Shown here piece by piece: positions 37,559-46,731 of a DNA stretch of 64,000 nucleotides (its first letter is position 1; every line of letters starts with the position of its first letter). Origin of the DNA: CAIWHR01 sp963811685 (GTDB lineage: Bacteria; Pseudomonadota; Gammaproteobacteria; Burkholderiales; Casimicrobiaceae); NCBI GenBank assembly GCA_963811685.1, contig CAWESK010000009.1, positions 158,283 through 222,282 on the forward strand, written 5' to 3'. Under the pieces are notes generated by a model. That model did no database searches, had not been told where the DNA came from, and saw only the letters and a program-made list of their open reading frames with translations. Made by a program: the position numbers and the translations under genes.

Positions 37559-38807
37559 CGCGCACCGGATCGTGACGCACGAGGGTCGCAGCGCCTCGCC
37601 GCTCGCGAGCGTCGGCGAGAAACAGCGACTGGAGGTCGTTCAGAAACCTCCGGCCGAGCGCCGTCGGGCGGATGTTCGTCGGGTCGCTCTCGAGCAAGCC
37701 GCGTGCCGTCGCGAGCTCCAGCTCGCGCGCCACCAGAGCCAGCGGATACCCCGTTCGCTCGGCGAAGAGCGACGCCGGCACGCCATCGGTGAGGCGCAGC
37801 GCGTTCAGCATGAATTCGAAGCCGACGTCGTCGCGGGCGATCTCGGTCTCTTCCAGCAGCGGCGCACCGGCGGTTGCGCGCTCGAGATACTGCCGCGGCT
37901 GCTTGAAGCGTATCTGGCGCACGATCCGGTCGGGGAACGAAATCTTGGAATGCGCGCCCGCGCCGATCCCGAGATAGTCGCCGAACCGCCAATAATTGAG
38001 ATTGTGCCGGCACTCGCTCCCCGCGCGCGCGTGCGCCGAGGTTTCGTAGTGTCGGTACCCCGCCTCGGCCAGCATCGAATGGACGGCGTCCTCGATGTCG
38101 GCGGCCGCATCGTCATCGGGCAACGGGGGCGGGTCGCGATGGAAGAGCGTATTCGGCTCGAGCGTGAGCTGATAGAACGAAAGGTGCGGCGGCGCGAACG
38201 CCAGCGCCGCGGCGACGTCGGTGCGCGCCTGCGCAATCGTCTGCCGCGGCAGCGCGTACATCAAGTCCAGGTTGACATTGCCGAAGATCGCAAGCGCCGC
38301 TTCGGCAGCCGCGCGCGCTTCCTTTTCGTCGTGCACCCGACCCAGCGCGCGCAGGTGCCCGGGATCGAAGCTCTGGATGCCGAGCGAGAGCCGGTTGACG
38401 CCCGCCGCACGGAACGCGCTGAATTTTTCGCGCTCGAAGGTTCCCGGATTGGCTTCGAGCGTGATTTCGGCATCCGGCGCGAGCGGAACGCGCGCGCGAA
38501 CCGCGGCCAGCAGCCGGTCGATCGACGCGGCCGAGAAGAGACTCGGGGTGCCGCCGCCGATGAACACCGACATGATCCGCCGGCCCCAGATCGACGGCAG
38601 CGCGAACTCGAGATCGGCGACGAGCGCGTCGACGTACGCCGCTTCGGGCACCTCGCCCTTCGCCTCGTGCGAATTGAAATCGCAATACGGGCATTTCCGG
38701 ATGCACCACGGAATGTGCACATAAAGCGCGAGAGGCGGCAGCGCGGCGAACCGCGGCCGCGACGGCGAGGCGACGTCGACGCGCGCGACGACAGCGTCGG
38801 TCATCAT
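37548..38807 (-). CDS. hemW: Radical SAM haem chaperone HemW
   Basis: A 419-residue radical-SAM protein. The 4Fe-4S site is WCIRKCPYCDF (C-x3-C-x2-C) near residues 35-45, followed by SVFIGGGTPSLFS, the SAM-binding region. The N-terminus fits HemW, a haem-transfer chaperone, better than oxygen-independent coproporphyrinogen oxidase HemN. ATG 38807 is chosen because it overlaps the AsmA stop as ATGA. It lies in the chaB-chaC operon, away from the other haem genes in this window. Confidence 0.93.
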   Translation of the reverse strand: MMTDAVVARVDVASPSRPRFAALPPLALYVHIPWCIRKCPYCDFNSHEAKGEVPEAAYVDALVADLEFALPSIWGRRIMSVFIGGGTPSLFSAASIDRLLAAVRARVPLAPDAEITLEANPGTFEREKFSAFRAAGVNRLSLGIQSFDPGHLRALGRVHDEKEARAAAEAALAIFGNVNLDLMYALPRQTIAQARTDVAAALAFAPPHLSFYQLTLEPNTLFHRDPPPLPDDDAAADIEDAVHSMLAEAGYRHYETSAHARAGSECRHNLNYWRFGDYLGIGAGAHSKISFPDRIVRQIRFKQPRQYLERATAGAPLLEETEIARDDVGFEFMLNALRLTDGVPASLFAERTGYPLALVARELELATARGLLESDPTNIRPTALGRRFLNDLQSLFLADARERRGAATLVRHDPVRDGH

Positions 38808-40887
38808 GAGAATGCGTTGGTGGCGCGTGTGCGGCTCTGACAAACGTTCGCGGCGAGAATAGCACGCTGCGCGGCGCGCTGCGGCGGCCTAACGCGATTT
38901 CGCCGCTGCTCATCCGCCGCGGCACGCGTCTCGACGTTATCCCGGGCCTCCTGGATCAACGCCCCGCAGTCGGCATCCGCGTGTCGACCGACGTCGATCA
39001 GCGGCAGCAGCGCGGCGAGCGGCGTGAGCGCCGCGCCCAGCGCCACCGAGGCTCCGACGCGCGCCGCCACCGGGCCCATCGCCGGATGGACCCGGGGCGA
39101 CCTGAACGTGCCGTCGACGACGATCGGGCCGCGCAGCGCGACGATGCTCGGACGCTTCGCCTTCGCATCGAGCGTGAGATCGTAGCGCTCGTGCGCGAAA
39201 TCGATGCTGCCGTCGCCGACGATCTTCTCCACCTCGGTATCCATGACGAGGCGTCGCGCGAACATCGTGCCGTCCTCGGCGACGAAGTCGGCCACGATGC
39301 AGCGGATTTCCGAATTCGTATCGCCGCGCAACAGGAGCTGCGCCGCCCGTGCAAGGTCGAGGTTGGTGAGAACCATGGCGAGCTTGCTTGCATCGCCGCC
39401 CCTGCTGATGAGCGCCACCTCGCCGTTGCTCGAGCCCAGCATGTCGGCGACCGAATTGCCCGTCGCGGTGAAGCGGGCCCGGCCGCCCACCTTCCCGGCG
39501 CTGCCCTTGGGCGGCTTCAACTCCGGCGTGAGCTGGTTCAGCTCGATGTTGCGGACGGTGACGTCGCCTTCGGTCCTGATCACGTCGGTCCGCGCGTCGA
39601 GCGTGAGCGTGGAGGTGACATGGCCGCCGGCGACGCCGAAGTCGAGCGGCTGGAAGCGGAGCACGGCGTCGCGCAGCTCGAGGGTGGCGTTCATGTTGTC
39701 GAGCGGCAGCGTCGACGCCAGGAACCGCTTGCCCTTGAATCGCACGCGCGCATCGACGGCGCGAAACTTGTCGACCTCGTACGGACGCGTGGGGAGCGCC
39801 CGTTCGGACCGCTCCCGCTTCGCCGCTTCCTTGTTCTGCGCCGCGGTCCGCGCGCCCGGCGGCCCGCTCGCCGGCGGAAGGCCGACGAGTCCTCCCAGAT
39901 CCTTGTAATCGAGACGCGACGACACGAGATCGGCGTCGGCAAAAGGTTTCGGCTTCGACACGTCGACCTCGAAGCTTCCGCCGAGATCGCTGTCTCCGAC
40001 CTTGCCGGTGAAATCGCGGAACGTCCACACCTTGCCAACGTGCTTCAGGTGGCCGCTCAAGCGATACGGCGGCGTCCAGGGAAAGGGCACCGGCACGATC
40101 GGGTAGAGCTGCGACAGGTCGCGCCCCTGCAGCGTCAGGGATCCGTCGAGATTGTCGAGCCGGTGAGGGACCACCGTTCCGTCGAAGCGAGCACGGGTGT
40201 CGCCGGCGCGAATCTTCGCGCTCAGCCGATACGGTCGTTCGCCATCTTCGAGCGCAAGGAGCGACGCCGCCTCGCCGTCGACTTCGAGGGGTTGCCGCCG
40301 CAACAAACCCGAGCCCGAGAAATGCACGGGCATTCCGGCGCCCGCCGACTCCCCGGAAGTCGCGACATGCAGAGTGACGTCGGTGACCGTGGCGGTGTCC
40401 ACATAGCGAACCACGCCGTTCTCGATGCTCAACCCGTCGACGAGCGGTACCGCGGTCGGCGCTGCGACCGGCCAGTTCCCGCGTCCGTTCGCGTCGCGCT
40501 CGAGAAGCAGATGCGGCTCGACGAGCGTCAATTCGGACAATGCGATCGGCCCCCACAGCAACGACGTCGGCTCGACGCGGAGCTCGATCCGCTCGATGCG
40601 CGCCATTTCCGGCTCGGCCGACCCCGGCGCGTTGGCGACAGTCACGGATTCGGCCACGAGCCGCGGTCTTGCCGCGAGCTCGACGGTAAGATCGCCGTCG
40701 ATCGCGACGGGACGGCCCAGCCGCGCGCCGACGTAGGAAGAAAGCGGTCCGCGCAGCCAGTTCCACTCGAAAAAGGCGACCGCGATGGCGAGCAGAGCGA
40801 CGAGGGCCGCGTTCCCCAGATCACTTTCGGGACCCGCTTTCCAGGCGCGCGCGGGGTCTCGTCGGCGGGAACGCTCGCAGCGCTCAT
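38804..40887 (-). CDS. AsmA-family protein, one frameshift near the N-terminus
   Basis: An AsmA-like protein of about 695 residues. A membrane anchor at about residues 27-45 (ALVALLAIAVAFFEW) is followed by a long periplasmic beta-rich region with RPVAIDGDLTVELAARPRL, the AsmA opening, and a C-terminal AsmA_2-type domain (DIELNQ-like RNIELNQLTPELKPPKG). These proteins form bridges for lipid movement between the membranes. ATG 40887 overlaps the upstream stop (ATGA) and has GGAG. The frame requires one more base in the C-run at 40814-40817, so one base was probably lost. A shorter reading from 40915 without repair is less like the family. Confidence 0.82.
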
Positions 40888-41208
40888 GACTCGGTCGTCT
40901 CCAGGTCACCGGCATCGAGCGAGCACACGTTCTCTTGGAGCCACGCGCACCAGGCGCCCCGCGTCATCGGGGCCACCAGACGGGACAGGTGCTCCCAGCG
41001 AACCTGCCACAGCCCATTGGCCGACACCGTCACGTTCACATGCGGCAGCGCGCCAGGATCGGAAAGTTCCAGAGCCCACCGTCACGTTCACGCGCGGCAG
41101 CGCGCCCAGCCCGAAGCGCTCGATGCGGTCTTCCACGACCGCCTCGGCCTCGCGCGGAGTCAGCAGCCGCTGCTCGACCACACGCGTTCGGAAGCCGCCT
41201 CGTTTCAC
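40884..41208 (-). CDS. Hypothetical protein with an internal repeat, one frameshift
   Basis: Not recognised. GTG at 41208 overlaps the chaB stop as GTGA, and the TGA at 40884-40886 overlaps the AsmA start as ATGA. As written the frame is broken; removing one base from the C-run at 41075-41077 gives a 107-residue protein. It contains the same short motif twice, ALPRVNVTV and ALPHVNVTV, 17 residues apart, followed by SANGLWQVRWEHLSRLVAP. There is no signal peptide. An alternative explanation is a 52-bp partial duplication, since removing exactly 52 bases also restores the frame. Confidence 0.55.
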
Positions 41209-41384
41209 TGTGCCTTGCCGCTCGCCTGCTTCGCCGCATGATGCGCGACTGCGAACGCGCGGCTCTCGTCGTGACCGTATTCCTCGTAGGCACTGTTGAA
41301 GGCCTTGAGAAATGCTTCCTTCTGATGCTGGCTGTATTGGTCCGTCTGCGCCTTCGGCAGATCGGAAATGTCGCGGTAGGGCAT
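41205..41384 (-). CDS. chaB: ChaB-family protein
   Basis: A 59-residue protein beginning MPYRDISDLPKAQ, the typical ChaB opening, with HQKEAFLKAFNSAYEEYG in the middle and AFAVAHHAAKQ near the end. ChaB was named as a regulator of the cation antiporter ChaA, although its biochemical role is not settled. A GGAG precedes the ATG at a good distance. It is the first gene of the operon, and its TGA overlaps the next start as GTGA. No chaA is present nearby. Confidence 0.85.
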   Translation of the reverse strand: MPYRDISDLPKAQTDQYSQHQKEAFLKAFNSAYEEYGHDESRAFAVAHHAAKQASGKAQ

Positions 41385-41517
41385 GATCTCGCTCCTCTCT
41401 GGTGAAGTTGCAGGAAGTCGCCACTCGGGCATTCGAGCATGGAACGCCACCGGGGGTCCGCGGCAGCGGGAATCGGCTGATCGTCGGGTAGGATGAATGC
41501 TGTCGGCGAGACACCCC

Positions 41518-42060
41518 ATGCGCAATCTGCCGAATCTCATTACGCTGGGCCGCCTCGCCCTGGTCCCGCTCATGGCCTGGTACGCGGCCCGCGACGTCTA
41601 TGCGGTGGCGCTGCCGGTCTTCCTGGTGGCCGCGCTGAGCGATTTCGCCGATGGCTATATCGCGCGGAGGTTCAAAGTGACCTCGCGTGTCGGCGCGGCG
41701 CTGGATCCGATCGCCGACAAGCTCAACATGGTCGTCGCGACGCTGGTGCTCGCCTACCAGTCGCTGCTGCCGCTCTGGCTCGCCGCCGCCATCATCGGCC
41801 GCGATGTGATCATCGTCGCCGGGGTGCTCGCCTATCGTCGCCTGCGCGGGCCGCTCGAGATCAAGCCCACGCGGCTTTCCAAGGCGAACACGGCCCTCGA
41901 ATTCGGCGTGCTGCTCGCGGTCATGGGGGAGGCCGCGGGCTGGATGGATGCCCGCGCCTGGTTGCCGATACTCTTCGCGATCACGTTCGTTATGGTGGTC
42001 GCGTCCGGTGCCCAATACGTGTGGATAGGGACGCGGATGGCCTTCTTCACGCGCCGTTAG
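41518..42060 (+). CDS. CDP-alcohol phosphatidyltransferase family protein
   Basis: A 180-residue membrane enzyme with about five helices. The catalytic signature is complete: DFADGYIARRFKVTSRVGAA, then LDPIADK (D-G-x2-A-R-x8-G-x3-D-x3-D) at residues 45-72. It replaces the CMP of a CDP-alcohol with another alcohol in phospholipid synthesis; a PgsA- or cardiolipin-synthase-like substrate is likely. ATG 41518 matches the family N-terminus; an in-frame ATG at 41497 with AGGA is possible. It converges on rnhB with a four-base overlap. Confidence 0.88.
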   Translation: MRNLPNLITLGRLALVPLMAWYAARDVYAVALPVFLVAALSDFADGYIARRFKVTSRVGAALDPIADKLNMVVATLVLAYQSLLPLWLAAAIIGRDVIIVAGVLAYRRLRGPLEIKPTRLSKANTALEFGVLLAVMGEAAGWMDARAWLPILFAITFVMVVASGAQYVWIGTRMAFFTRR

Positions 42061-43028
42061 TCGGCGTCCGCCCGGCCGACGAGCCTCCACCGCCGCAGCA
42101 TGAGCAGCCGGAGCTTCTTGCCCTCCGCCTCCGCGAGCTCCGCCGCATGCGCACGGAGCGCCATCCCCACCTCGTCCAGCGCCGCGCGCGAGCGCGCTTC
42201 TTCGAGCCGGCTCCGCAGCACATAGAAGAGCGGCGAGTATTCGCCCTGCAGCTCGTGCAAGACCGGGAACGACATCCGGTGGATGGGCGAGGGGCCCAGG
42301 CGCTGCAGCGCCGCGCGGTGCTCGGGAGTGCCGTAGCCCTTGTGCACCGCGAAGCCATAGCCGGGGTGCTCGCGGTCGAGCGCTTCCATCATGGAATCGC
42401 GCTCGGTCTTGGCGATGATCGACGCGGCGGCGATCGAGAAATTGATGCCGTCGCCCTTGTTGAACATGTTCTGCGGAACGTCGATGCCGGGCACCGTGCG
42501 CGCGTCCACCAACACGTGCTGTGGTCTGCGCGGCAGCGCCTCGACGGCGCGGCGCATCGCGAGGAGCCCGGCGTGATAGATGTTGATGCCATCGATTTCC
42601 GCCACCGATGCCATCCCCAGGCCGATGCCCGACGCCTTGGCGCGAATCTCGACCGCCAGCGTTTCCCGCGTGGCGGCGTCGAGGCGCTTCGAGTCGTCGA
42701 CACCGGCGATATCCGTCTGCGGCGGAAACATCACCGCCGCCGCCACCACCGGACCGGCGAGCGGTCCGACGCCGACCTCGTCGACGCCGGCAACGTCGCG
42801 CAATCCCGATTTCCAGAGCAGCGCCTCGAAGTAGCGCATCGCCTCCATGCGCAGCCGCTCGTCGCGCTCGCGCTCGAAGCGTTTCTTCAGTGCACCGTAG
42901 AGCTGGCGCACGCCTTGCCGCGGATCACGCTGCAACCGGCTTAACACCCGCGCCGAAACCGGCTCTCCCTTCTCGACAAAGCGCTCTCGAATCTCGTCGA
43001 TCGAAAGCTCGGCGAAACCTTGGACCAT
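42057..43028 (-). CDS. rnhB: Ribonuclease HII, long form with altered GRG motif
   Basis: RNase HII cleaves RNA in RNA-DNA hybrids. The 323-residue protein is much longer than the roughly 200-residue enzyme usual in proteobacteria. About 80 N-terminal residues (SIDEIRERFVEKGEPVSARV, RDPRQGVRQLYGALKK) resemble the extended enzymes of Firmicutes and Deltaproteobacteria. The four acidic active-site residues appear conserved: AGVDEVG, LVDAR and TERDSMM. The normally invariant G-R-G triplet reads G-V-G in GVDEVGVGPLAGPVV. Another 45 helical residues extend the C-terminus. Transfer from another lineage is possible. Confidence 0.86.
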   Translation of the reverse strand: MVQGFAELSIDEIRERFVEKGEPVSARVLSRLQRDPRQGVRQLYGALKKRFERERDERLRMEAMRYFEALLWKSGLRDVAGVDEVGVGPLAGPVVAAAVMFPPQTDIAGVDDSKRLDAATRETLAVEIRAKASGIGLGMASVAEIDGINIYHAGLLAMRRAVEALPRRPQHVLVDARTVPGIDVPQNMFNKGDGINFSIAAASIIAKTERDSMMEALDREHPGYGFAVHKGYGTPEHRAALQRLGPSPIHRMSFPVLHELQGEYSPLFYVLRSRLEEARSRAALDEVGMALRAHAAELAEAEGKKLRLLMLRRWRLVGRADAD

Positions 43029-43062
43029 GTCGGAATGCGTCTCCGGAAGAGGGAAGGCGACT

Positions 43063-43333
43063 TAGGGCCTGTTCACACTATGGGCACATACGCGTGGCAC
43101 GGCCGAAAACGCCCAGCGCAAGGCGCGGAGGCGAAGACGGGTCGGGCACCCGACGAGACTTCGCAACGCAGTGATGGGCGTTTTCGGCAGCCACCCGAAG
43201 GGAACGGGCATCATGGGACGCCACTCTGCGTTGCCCTCCTCGCGAAGACGCCCAGTCTTCGCATCGTCGTGCGCCTTGATTGGCGCCCCATGCCGCCCGT
43301 TCGCGTTTGCGTCCATAGTGTGAACAGGCCCTA
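43063..43333. mobile_element. MITE-like non-autonomous element with perfect 21-bp terminal inverted repeats
   Basis: The 21 bases at 43063-43083 (TAGGGCCTGTTCACACTATG, then G) return as their exact inverse complement at 43313-43333. Each end includes TA, as expected for an element that duplicates a TA target (Tc1/IS630 or related IS5-group transposases). The interior has further perfect inverted repeats: 43102-43115 with 43175-43188 (14 bp), 43163-43171 with 43226-43234 (9 bp), and hairpins at 43131-43164 and 43242-43262. No transposase or other convincing frame is inside. It fills the whole gap between rnhB and rdgB. Confidence 0.78.
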
Positions 43334-43350
43334 GTACCCTAGCACAGCCG

Positions 43351-43947
43351 TCATTGCACGACGCCGAGCTTGTCGATCAGCGCGCGCATCGCCTTGCCGC
43401 GGTGCGAGAGCTCGTTCTTGCGCGCGAGCGGCAGCTCCGCGCCGGTCATGCCGGTGGTGGCGTCCTCGAAATGCGGATCGTAGCCGAAGCCGCCGGTGCC
43501 GCGCGGCGTGTCCACGATCGTGCCGTGCCAGGCGCCGTCGGCAACGATCGGTTCCGGGTCGCCGGCGTGCCGCACGAGCACAAGCACGCAGGCGTAATGC
43601 GCGCGGCGGTCGCGGACCCCCTGCAGCGCGGCGATCAGCATCGCGTTGTTGCGCACGTCGGATTTCGGCTCGCCGGCATAACGGGCGCTCTGCACGCCCG
43701 GGGCGCCTCCGAGCGCGCGCACGCACAGTCCTGAATCGTCGGCCAGCGCGGGCAACGCGGCCGCTGCGCTCGCGTGTCTCGCCTTGGCCAGCGCATTTTC
43801 GACGAACGTCGCGTGCGGCTCGTCGGCATCGGCAATCCCGAGCGCCGTCTGCGCGATGACCTCGATGCCGAGCGGTTCCAGCAGCCTGCGGAATTCGCGC
43901 AGCTTGCCTTCGTTGCTGCTCGCGATGACCAGACGCTCAATCGACAT
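43351..43947 (-). CDS. rdgB: XTP/dITP diphosphatase (non-canonical purine NTP pyrophosphatase)
   Basis: A 198-residue RdgB/HAM1 protein that hydrolyses ITP, XTP and their deoxy forms to prevent mutagenic incorporation. The opening LVIASSNEGKLREFRRLL is at residues 6-23, ALADDSGLCVRALGGAPGV around 67-85, and GTGGFGYDPHF and ELSHRGKAMRAL near the end. All catalytic landmarks are present. The rph stop lies 13 bases upstream, the usual rph-rdgB pair. Confidence 0.96.
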   Translation of the reverse strand: MSIERLVIASSNEGKLREFRRLLEPLGIEVIAQTALGIADADEPHATFVENALAKARHASAAAALPALADDSGLCVRALGGAPGVQSARYAGEPKSDVRNNAMLIAALQGVRDRRAHYACVLVLVRHAGDPEPIVADGAWHGTIVDTPRGTGGFGYDPHFEDATTGMTGAELPLARKNELSHRGKAMRALIDKLGVVQ

Positions 43948-43960
43948 CCTGGGGACCCCC

Positions 43961-44689
43961 TCACTGCGCGGCCGCGAGCGCCGAACGTTGCGCTGCGATG
44001 AGCGCGCGAATCCCGCGCTCGGCCAGCGTCACGAGCGCGTCCATCTCGGCGCGCGTGAACGGCGCGCCCTCGGCTGTCCCCTGCAACTCGACGAAGCCTC
44101 CCGCTTCGGTCATCACGATGTTCATGTCGGTGTCGCACCCCGAATCCTCGGCGTAGTCGAGATCGAGCAGCGGCGCGCCGCCTACCACGCCGACCGACAC
44201 GGCGGCGACGAATCCGGTCAACGGCTCGCCGGCGACGAGGCCGCGCGCTCGACACCAGGCGATCGCGTCGGCGAGCGCCACGCACGCGCCGGTGATCGAT
44301 GCGCAGCGAGTGCCGCCATCCGCCTGCAGCACGTCGCAGTCGATCTTGATCGTCCGTTCGCCGAGCTGCGCGAGGTCGGTGACCGCGCGCAGGCTGCGGC
44401 CGATCAAACGCTGGATTTCCTGCGTGCGCCCCGATTGGCGCCCCTCGGCCGCCTCGCGCCGCATCCGCGTGTTGGTCGCGCGCGGCAGCATCCCGTATTC
44501 CGCGGTGAGCCAGCCCTGGCCCTTGCCTTTGAGAAATGAGGGCACGCCTTCTTCCACGCTGGCGGTGCAGAGCACCTTGGTGTCGCCGGCCTCGATCAGC
44601 ACCGCGCCCTCGGCGTGCCTCGTGTAATGGCGGGTGATGCGCAGCGGGCGGAGCTCGTCGGGACGCCGGCCGGAAGGACGAGCGCTCAT
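43961..44689 (-). CDS. rph: Ribonuclease PH
   Basis: A 242-residue phosphorolytic exoribonuclease that trims tRNA 3' ends. Signatures are RPSGRRPDELRPLRITRHYT at the N-terminus, WLTAEYGMLPRATNTR near residue 60, RSLRAVTDLAQLGERTI near 92 and DCDVLQADGGTR near 115. ATG 44689 is chosen because GAGGAG lies six bases upstream; an in-frame ATG at 44710 is less likely. It precedes rdgB on the same strand. Confidence 0.97.
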   Translation of the reverse strand: MSARPSGRRPDELRPLRITRHYTRHAEGAVLIEAGDTKVLCTASVEEGVPSFLKGKGQGWLTAEYGMLPRATNTRMRREAAEGRQSGRTQEIQRLIGRSLRAVTDLAQLGERTIKIDCDVLQADGGTRCASITGACVALADAIAWCRARGLVAGEPLTGFVAAVSVGVVGGAPLLDLDYAEDSGCDTDMNIVMTEAGGFVELQGTAEGAPFTRAEMDALVTLAERGIRALIAAQRSALAAAQ

Positions 44690-44772
44690 CGCGGCTCCTC
44701 GGTTGAACAAGCGGCGATTATAGCGGCGCGCCGAAGCCGCTCCGGGTCACGCAGCCAATTTTGGGGCAGGTT

Positions 44773-45749
44773 CTAAATGGAATGGCGAAGCCGCCACCAG
44801 TTCGCCGTCGCCACGAGCCCGTGCGCGAGCGAATGCCGAGGGTGCCACCCGGTGGCCTCGGTGAACGACGACGGATCCACCTCGAGCGAGCCCGTCAGCC
44901 GATCGATCGACGCGCGCCGGCCCGACAGCCATCCGGCGAGCCGCAGCAGCGGCACCGGAACCGAACGCAGGCGCGCCTCGACGCCGAGCGAGGCCGCGAT
45001 CGCGCGCGTGAGCTCGGGCACCGACACGCTCTCTGCATCCGCAATGAAATGCACGCCCCGCAGCGCCACCGGCGCGTCGAGCGCGGCGTCGATGGCCTCG
45101 ACGAGATTGCCGACACCGAGCACGCTGCGCCGGTTGCGGATCGCGCCCAGCGGCAGCGCATGCCCGCGCGCGATCTCGTCCTCCAGTGCGAGGAAATTGC
45201 CCTGCTACTCCGGGCCCGTAGACCAACGGAAGACGGAGGATCACGGGATCGAGCGTCGTGCCGGCGGCAAGACGCAGAAGCTCGCGTTCCGCCTCGAGCT
45301 TGCTCCGCGCGTAGGCGTCGCTGCGGCGTGGGCGGATCGTCCGGGCGGAACGGGCGCCCCTCCTGCGTCGATTCTCCGTTCACCTTGACCGTGCTGGTGA
45401 AAATGAACCGTGCGACCCGGGCGCGAACCGCCGCCTGCACCAGCCGCGTCGTCGCGAGCGCGTTGGAAACGCGAAATGCAGACGCCGGATCGATCGACGT
45501 TTCCTGCATCACGTGCACGCGCGCCGCAAGATGCACGACCGCCGAGGCGTCGGCGACGACCGCGTCGAGCTCCGCTTCGCTCGCGGTCGCGAGATCGCGG
45601 ATCGCCATGACGCCCGGCGGCACAGGCGAGGCGGCATCTCGCGGTCGCACGACCGCGCGAAACGTGCGCCCGGATTCGCGAAAATGCGCGCAGAGAGCGC
45701 GGCCGACGAAGCCGGCCGCTCCGGTGACGACGACCGGCCTCGTGCTCAT
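44773..45749 (-). CDS. NAD-dependent sugar epimerase/dehydratase, two frameshifts
   Basis: An extended SDR of UDP-sugar epimerase type. It opens VVVTGAAGFVGRALC (NAD site), then VVHLAARVHVMQE and FIFTSTVKVNGE. One extra base at 45320 precedes DAYARSKLEAE, which carries the catalytic Y-x3-K. A second at 45199 precedes NFLALEDEIARGHAL and the rest to the TAG at 44773. Removing both gives 324 residues, normal for UDP-glucose 4-epimerase-like enzymes found with WecA-type sugar transferases. It begins 11 bases after the glycosyltransferase stop, so both probably build an envelope glycan. Confidence 0.83.
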
Positions 45750-45760
45750 CGGATAAGCGC

Positions 45761-46603
45761 TCAAAACCATCGCCAGCCGTGCTTGTTGTAGAAGCGGACG
45801 CCGCTGCGGATGAACCAGCCGATGTGCGCGCTGCCCTTGCTCGCCGCGTGACCGCCGTGGTGCACCGCGCGAAACGAAGGCAGGTAGACGGTCTGCGTGA
45901 CCTTGTTCAACCGCACGCTCCAGTCGTAATCCTCGAAATAGAGGAAATACTTGGGGTCGAAGCCACCGGTGACGTCGATCGCCTTGCGCTTGACCAGCAT
46001 GCAGCAGCCCGACATCACAGGCACGCCCAACACCGGCTTTTCGCTGGCCGGGTCGATGTAGTCGCGCAACTCGTAGCGGTCGAGGCGCCGGCGGAACAAC
46101 CGATGGACGAAGCGCGGAGCGAAGCCCCGCACGAAGAGGTCGAACACGGCCGGATAGCGCTTGCACAGAAAATCGGGCGTGCCATCGGGACGGGTGACCG
46201 CCGGCGCCGCCGCGCCCACGTCGGGGTGCGCGTCGAGCCAGCGCACGGCGTTGGCGATCGCATCGCTCGCGACTTCGACGTCGGGGTTCAGCACGAGCTG
46301 ATAGTCGGCGCCCGTCCCGTGCAGCATCAGGTTATGCGCGATGCCGTAGCCAATGTTGAGGTGCCCGTGCAAGTAGGTCACCTGGATCCCGGAATCGGCG
46401 AAGCGCGCCTTCCCGAGGCGGATCACCTCGTCGGCCACGATGCGGTCTTCGCTGTTGTCGATCAGCGCCACGGCGACGCTGCGGATGCAGCCGTCCTCGC
46501 GCGCGGCGCCGATCGCCAGCGCGAGCTTGCGCAGGCAGCGCTCGAGCAGCACCGTGTCGGGGCGGAACGTGACGACACTGACGGTCAGCGACGAGGGAAG
46601 CAC
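45761..46603 (-). CDS. Glycosyltransferase family 2 protein
   Basis: A 280-residue GT-A glycosyltransferase similar to rhamnosyl- or galactofuranosyl-transferases. It has SVVTFRPDTVLLERCLRKL at residues 9-27, LIDNSED near 48, NIGYGIAHNLML around 83-94, the metal-binding VLNPDVEV (D-x-D equivalent) near 103 and FLYFEDYDWSVRLN near 220. It transfers an activated sugar to a growing glycan at the inner membrane face. GTG start at 46603. The paired epimerase follows after 11 bases. Acceptor and donor are not known. Confidence 0.87.
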   Translation of the reverse strand: MLPSSLTVSVVTFRPDTVLLERCLRKLALAIGAAREDGCIRSVAVALIDNSEDRIVADEVIRLGKARFADSGIQVTYLHGHLNIGYGIAHNLMLHGTGADYQLVLNPDVEVASDAIANAVRWLDAHPDVGAAAPAVTRPDGTPDFLCKRYPAVFDLFVRGFAPRFVHRLFRRRLDRYELRDYIDPASEKPVLGVPVMSGCCMLVKRKAIDVTGGFDPKYFLYFEDYDWSVRLNKVTQTVYLPSFRAVHHGGHAASKGSAHIGWFIRSGVRFYNKHGWRWF

Positions 46604-46731
46604 GGGACGGATTCGGAGTGGGCCGCGGGGGCGAACGTCTACTGTCGCGGCGCGTCGGGTAGAATCGTCGAAGAATAGCGCGGCGGCGTCAACCGCCGCA
46701 CATCGATTTCACTTCCGGTCTGCCCGCCCGC

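Noticed and set aside
38804..40915. AsmA starting at 40915 without a frameshift
   Set aside because: That N-terminus is Arg-rich and unlike the family, whereas ATG 40887 has GGAG, an ATGA overlap with the upstream gene and a normal anchor after restoring one base.
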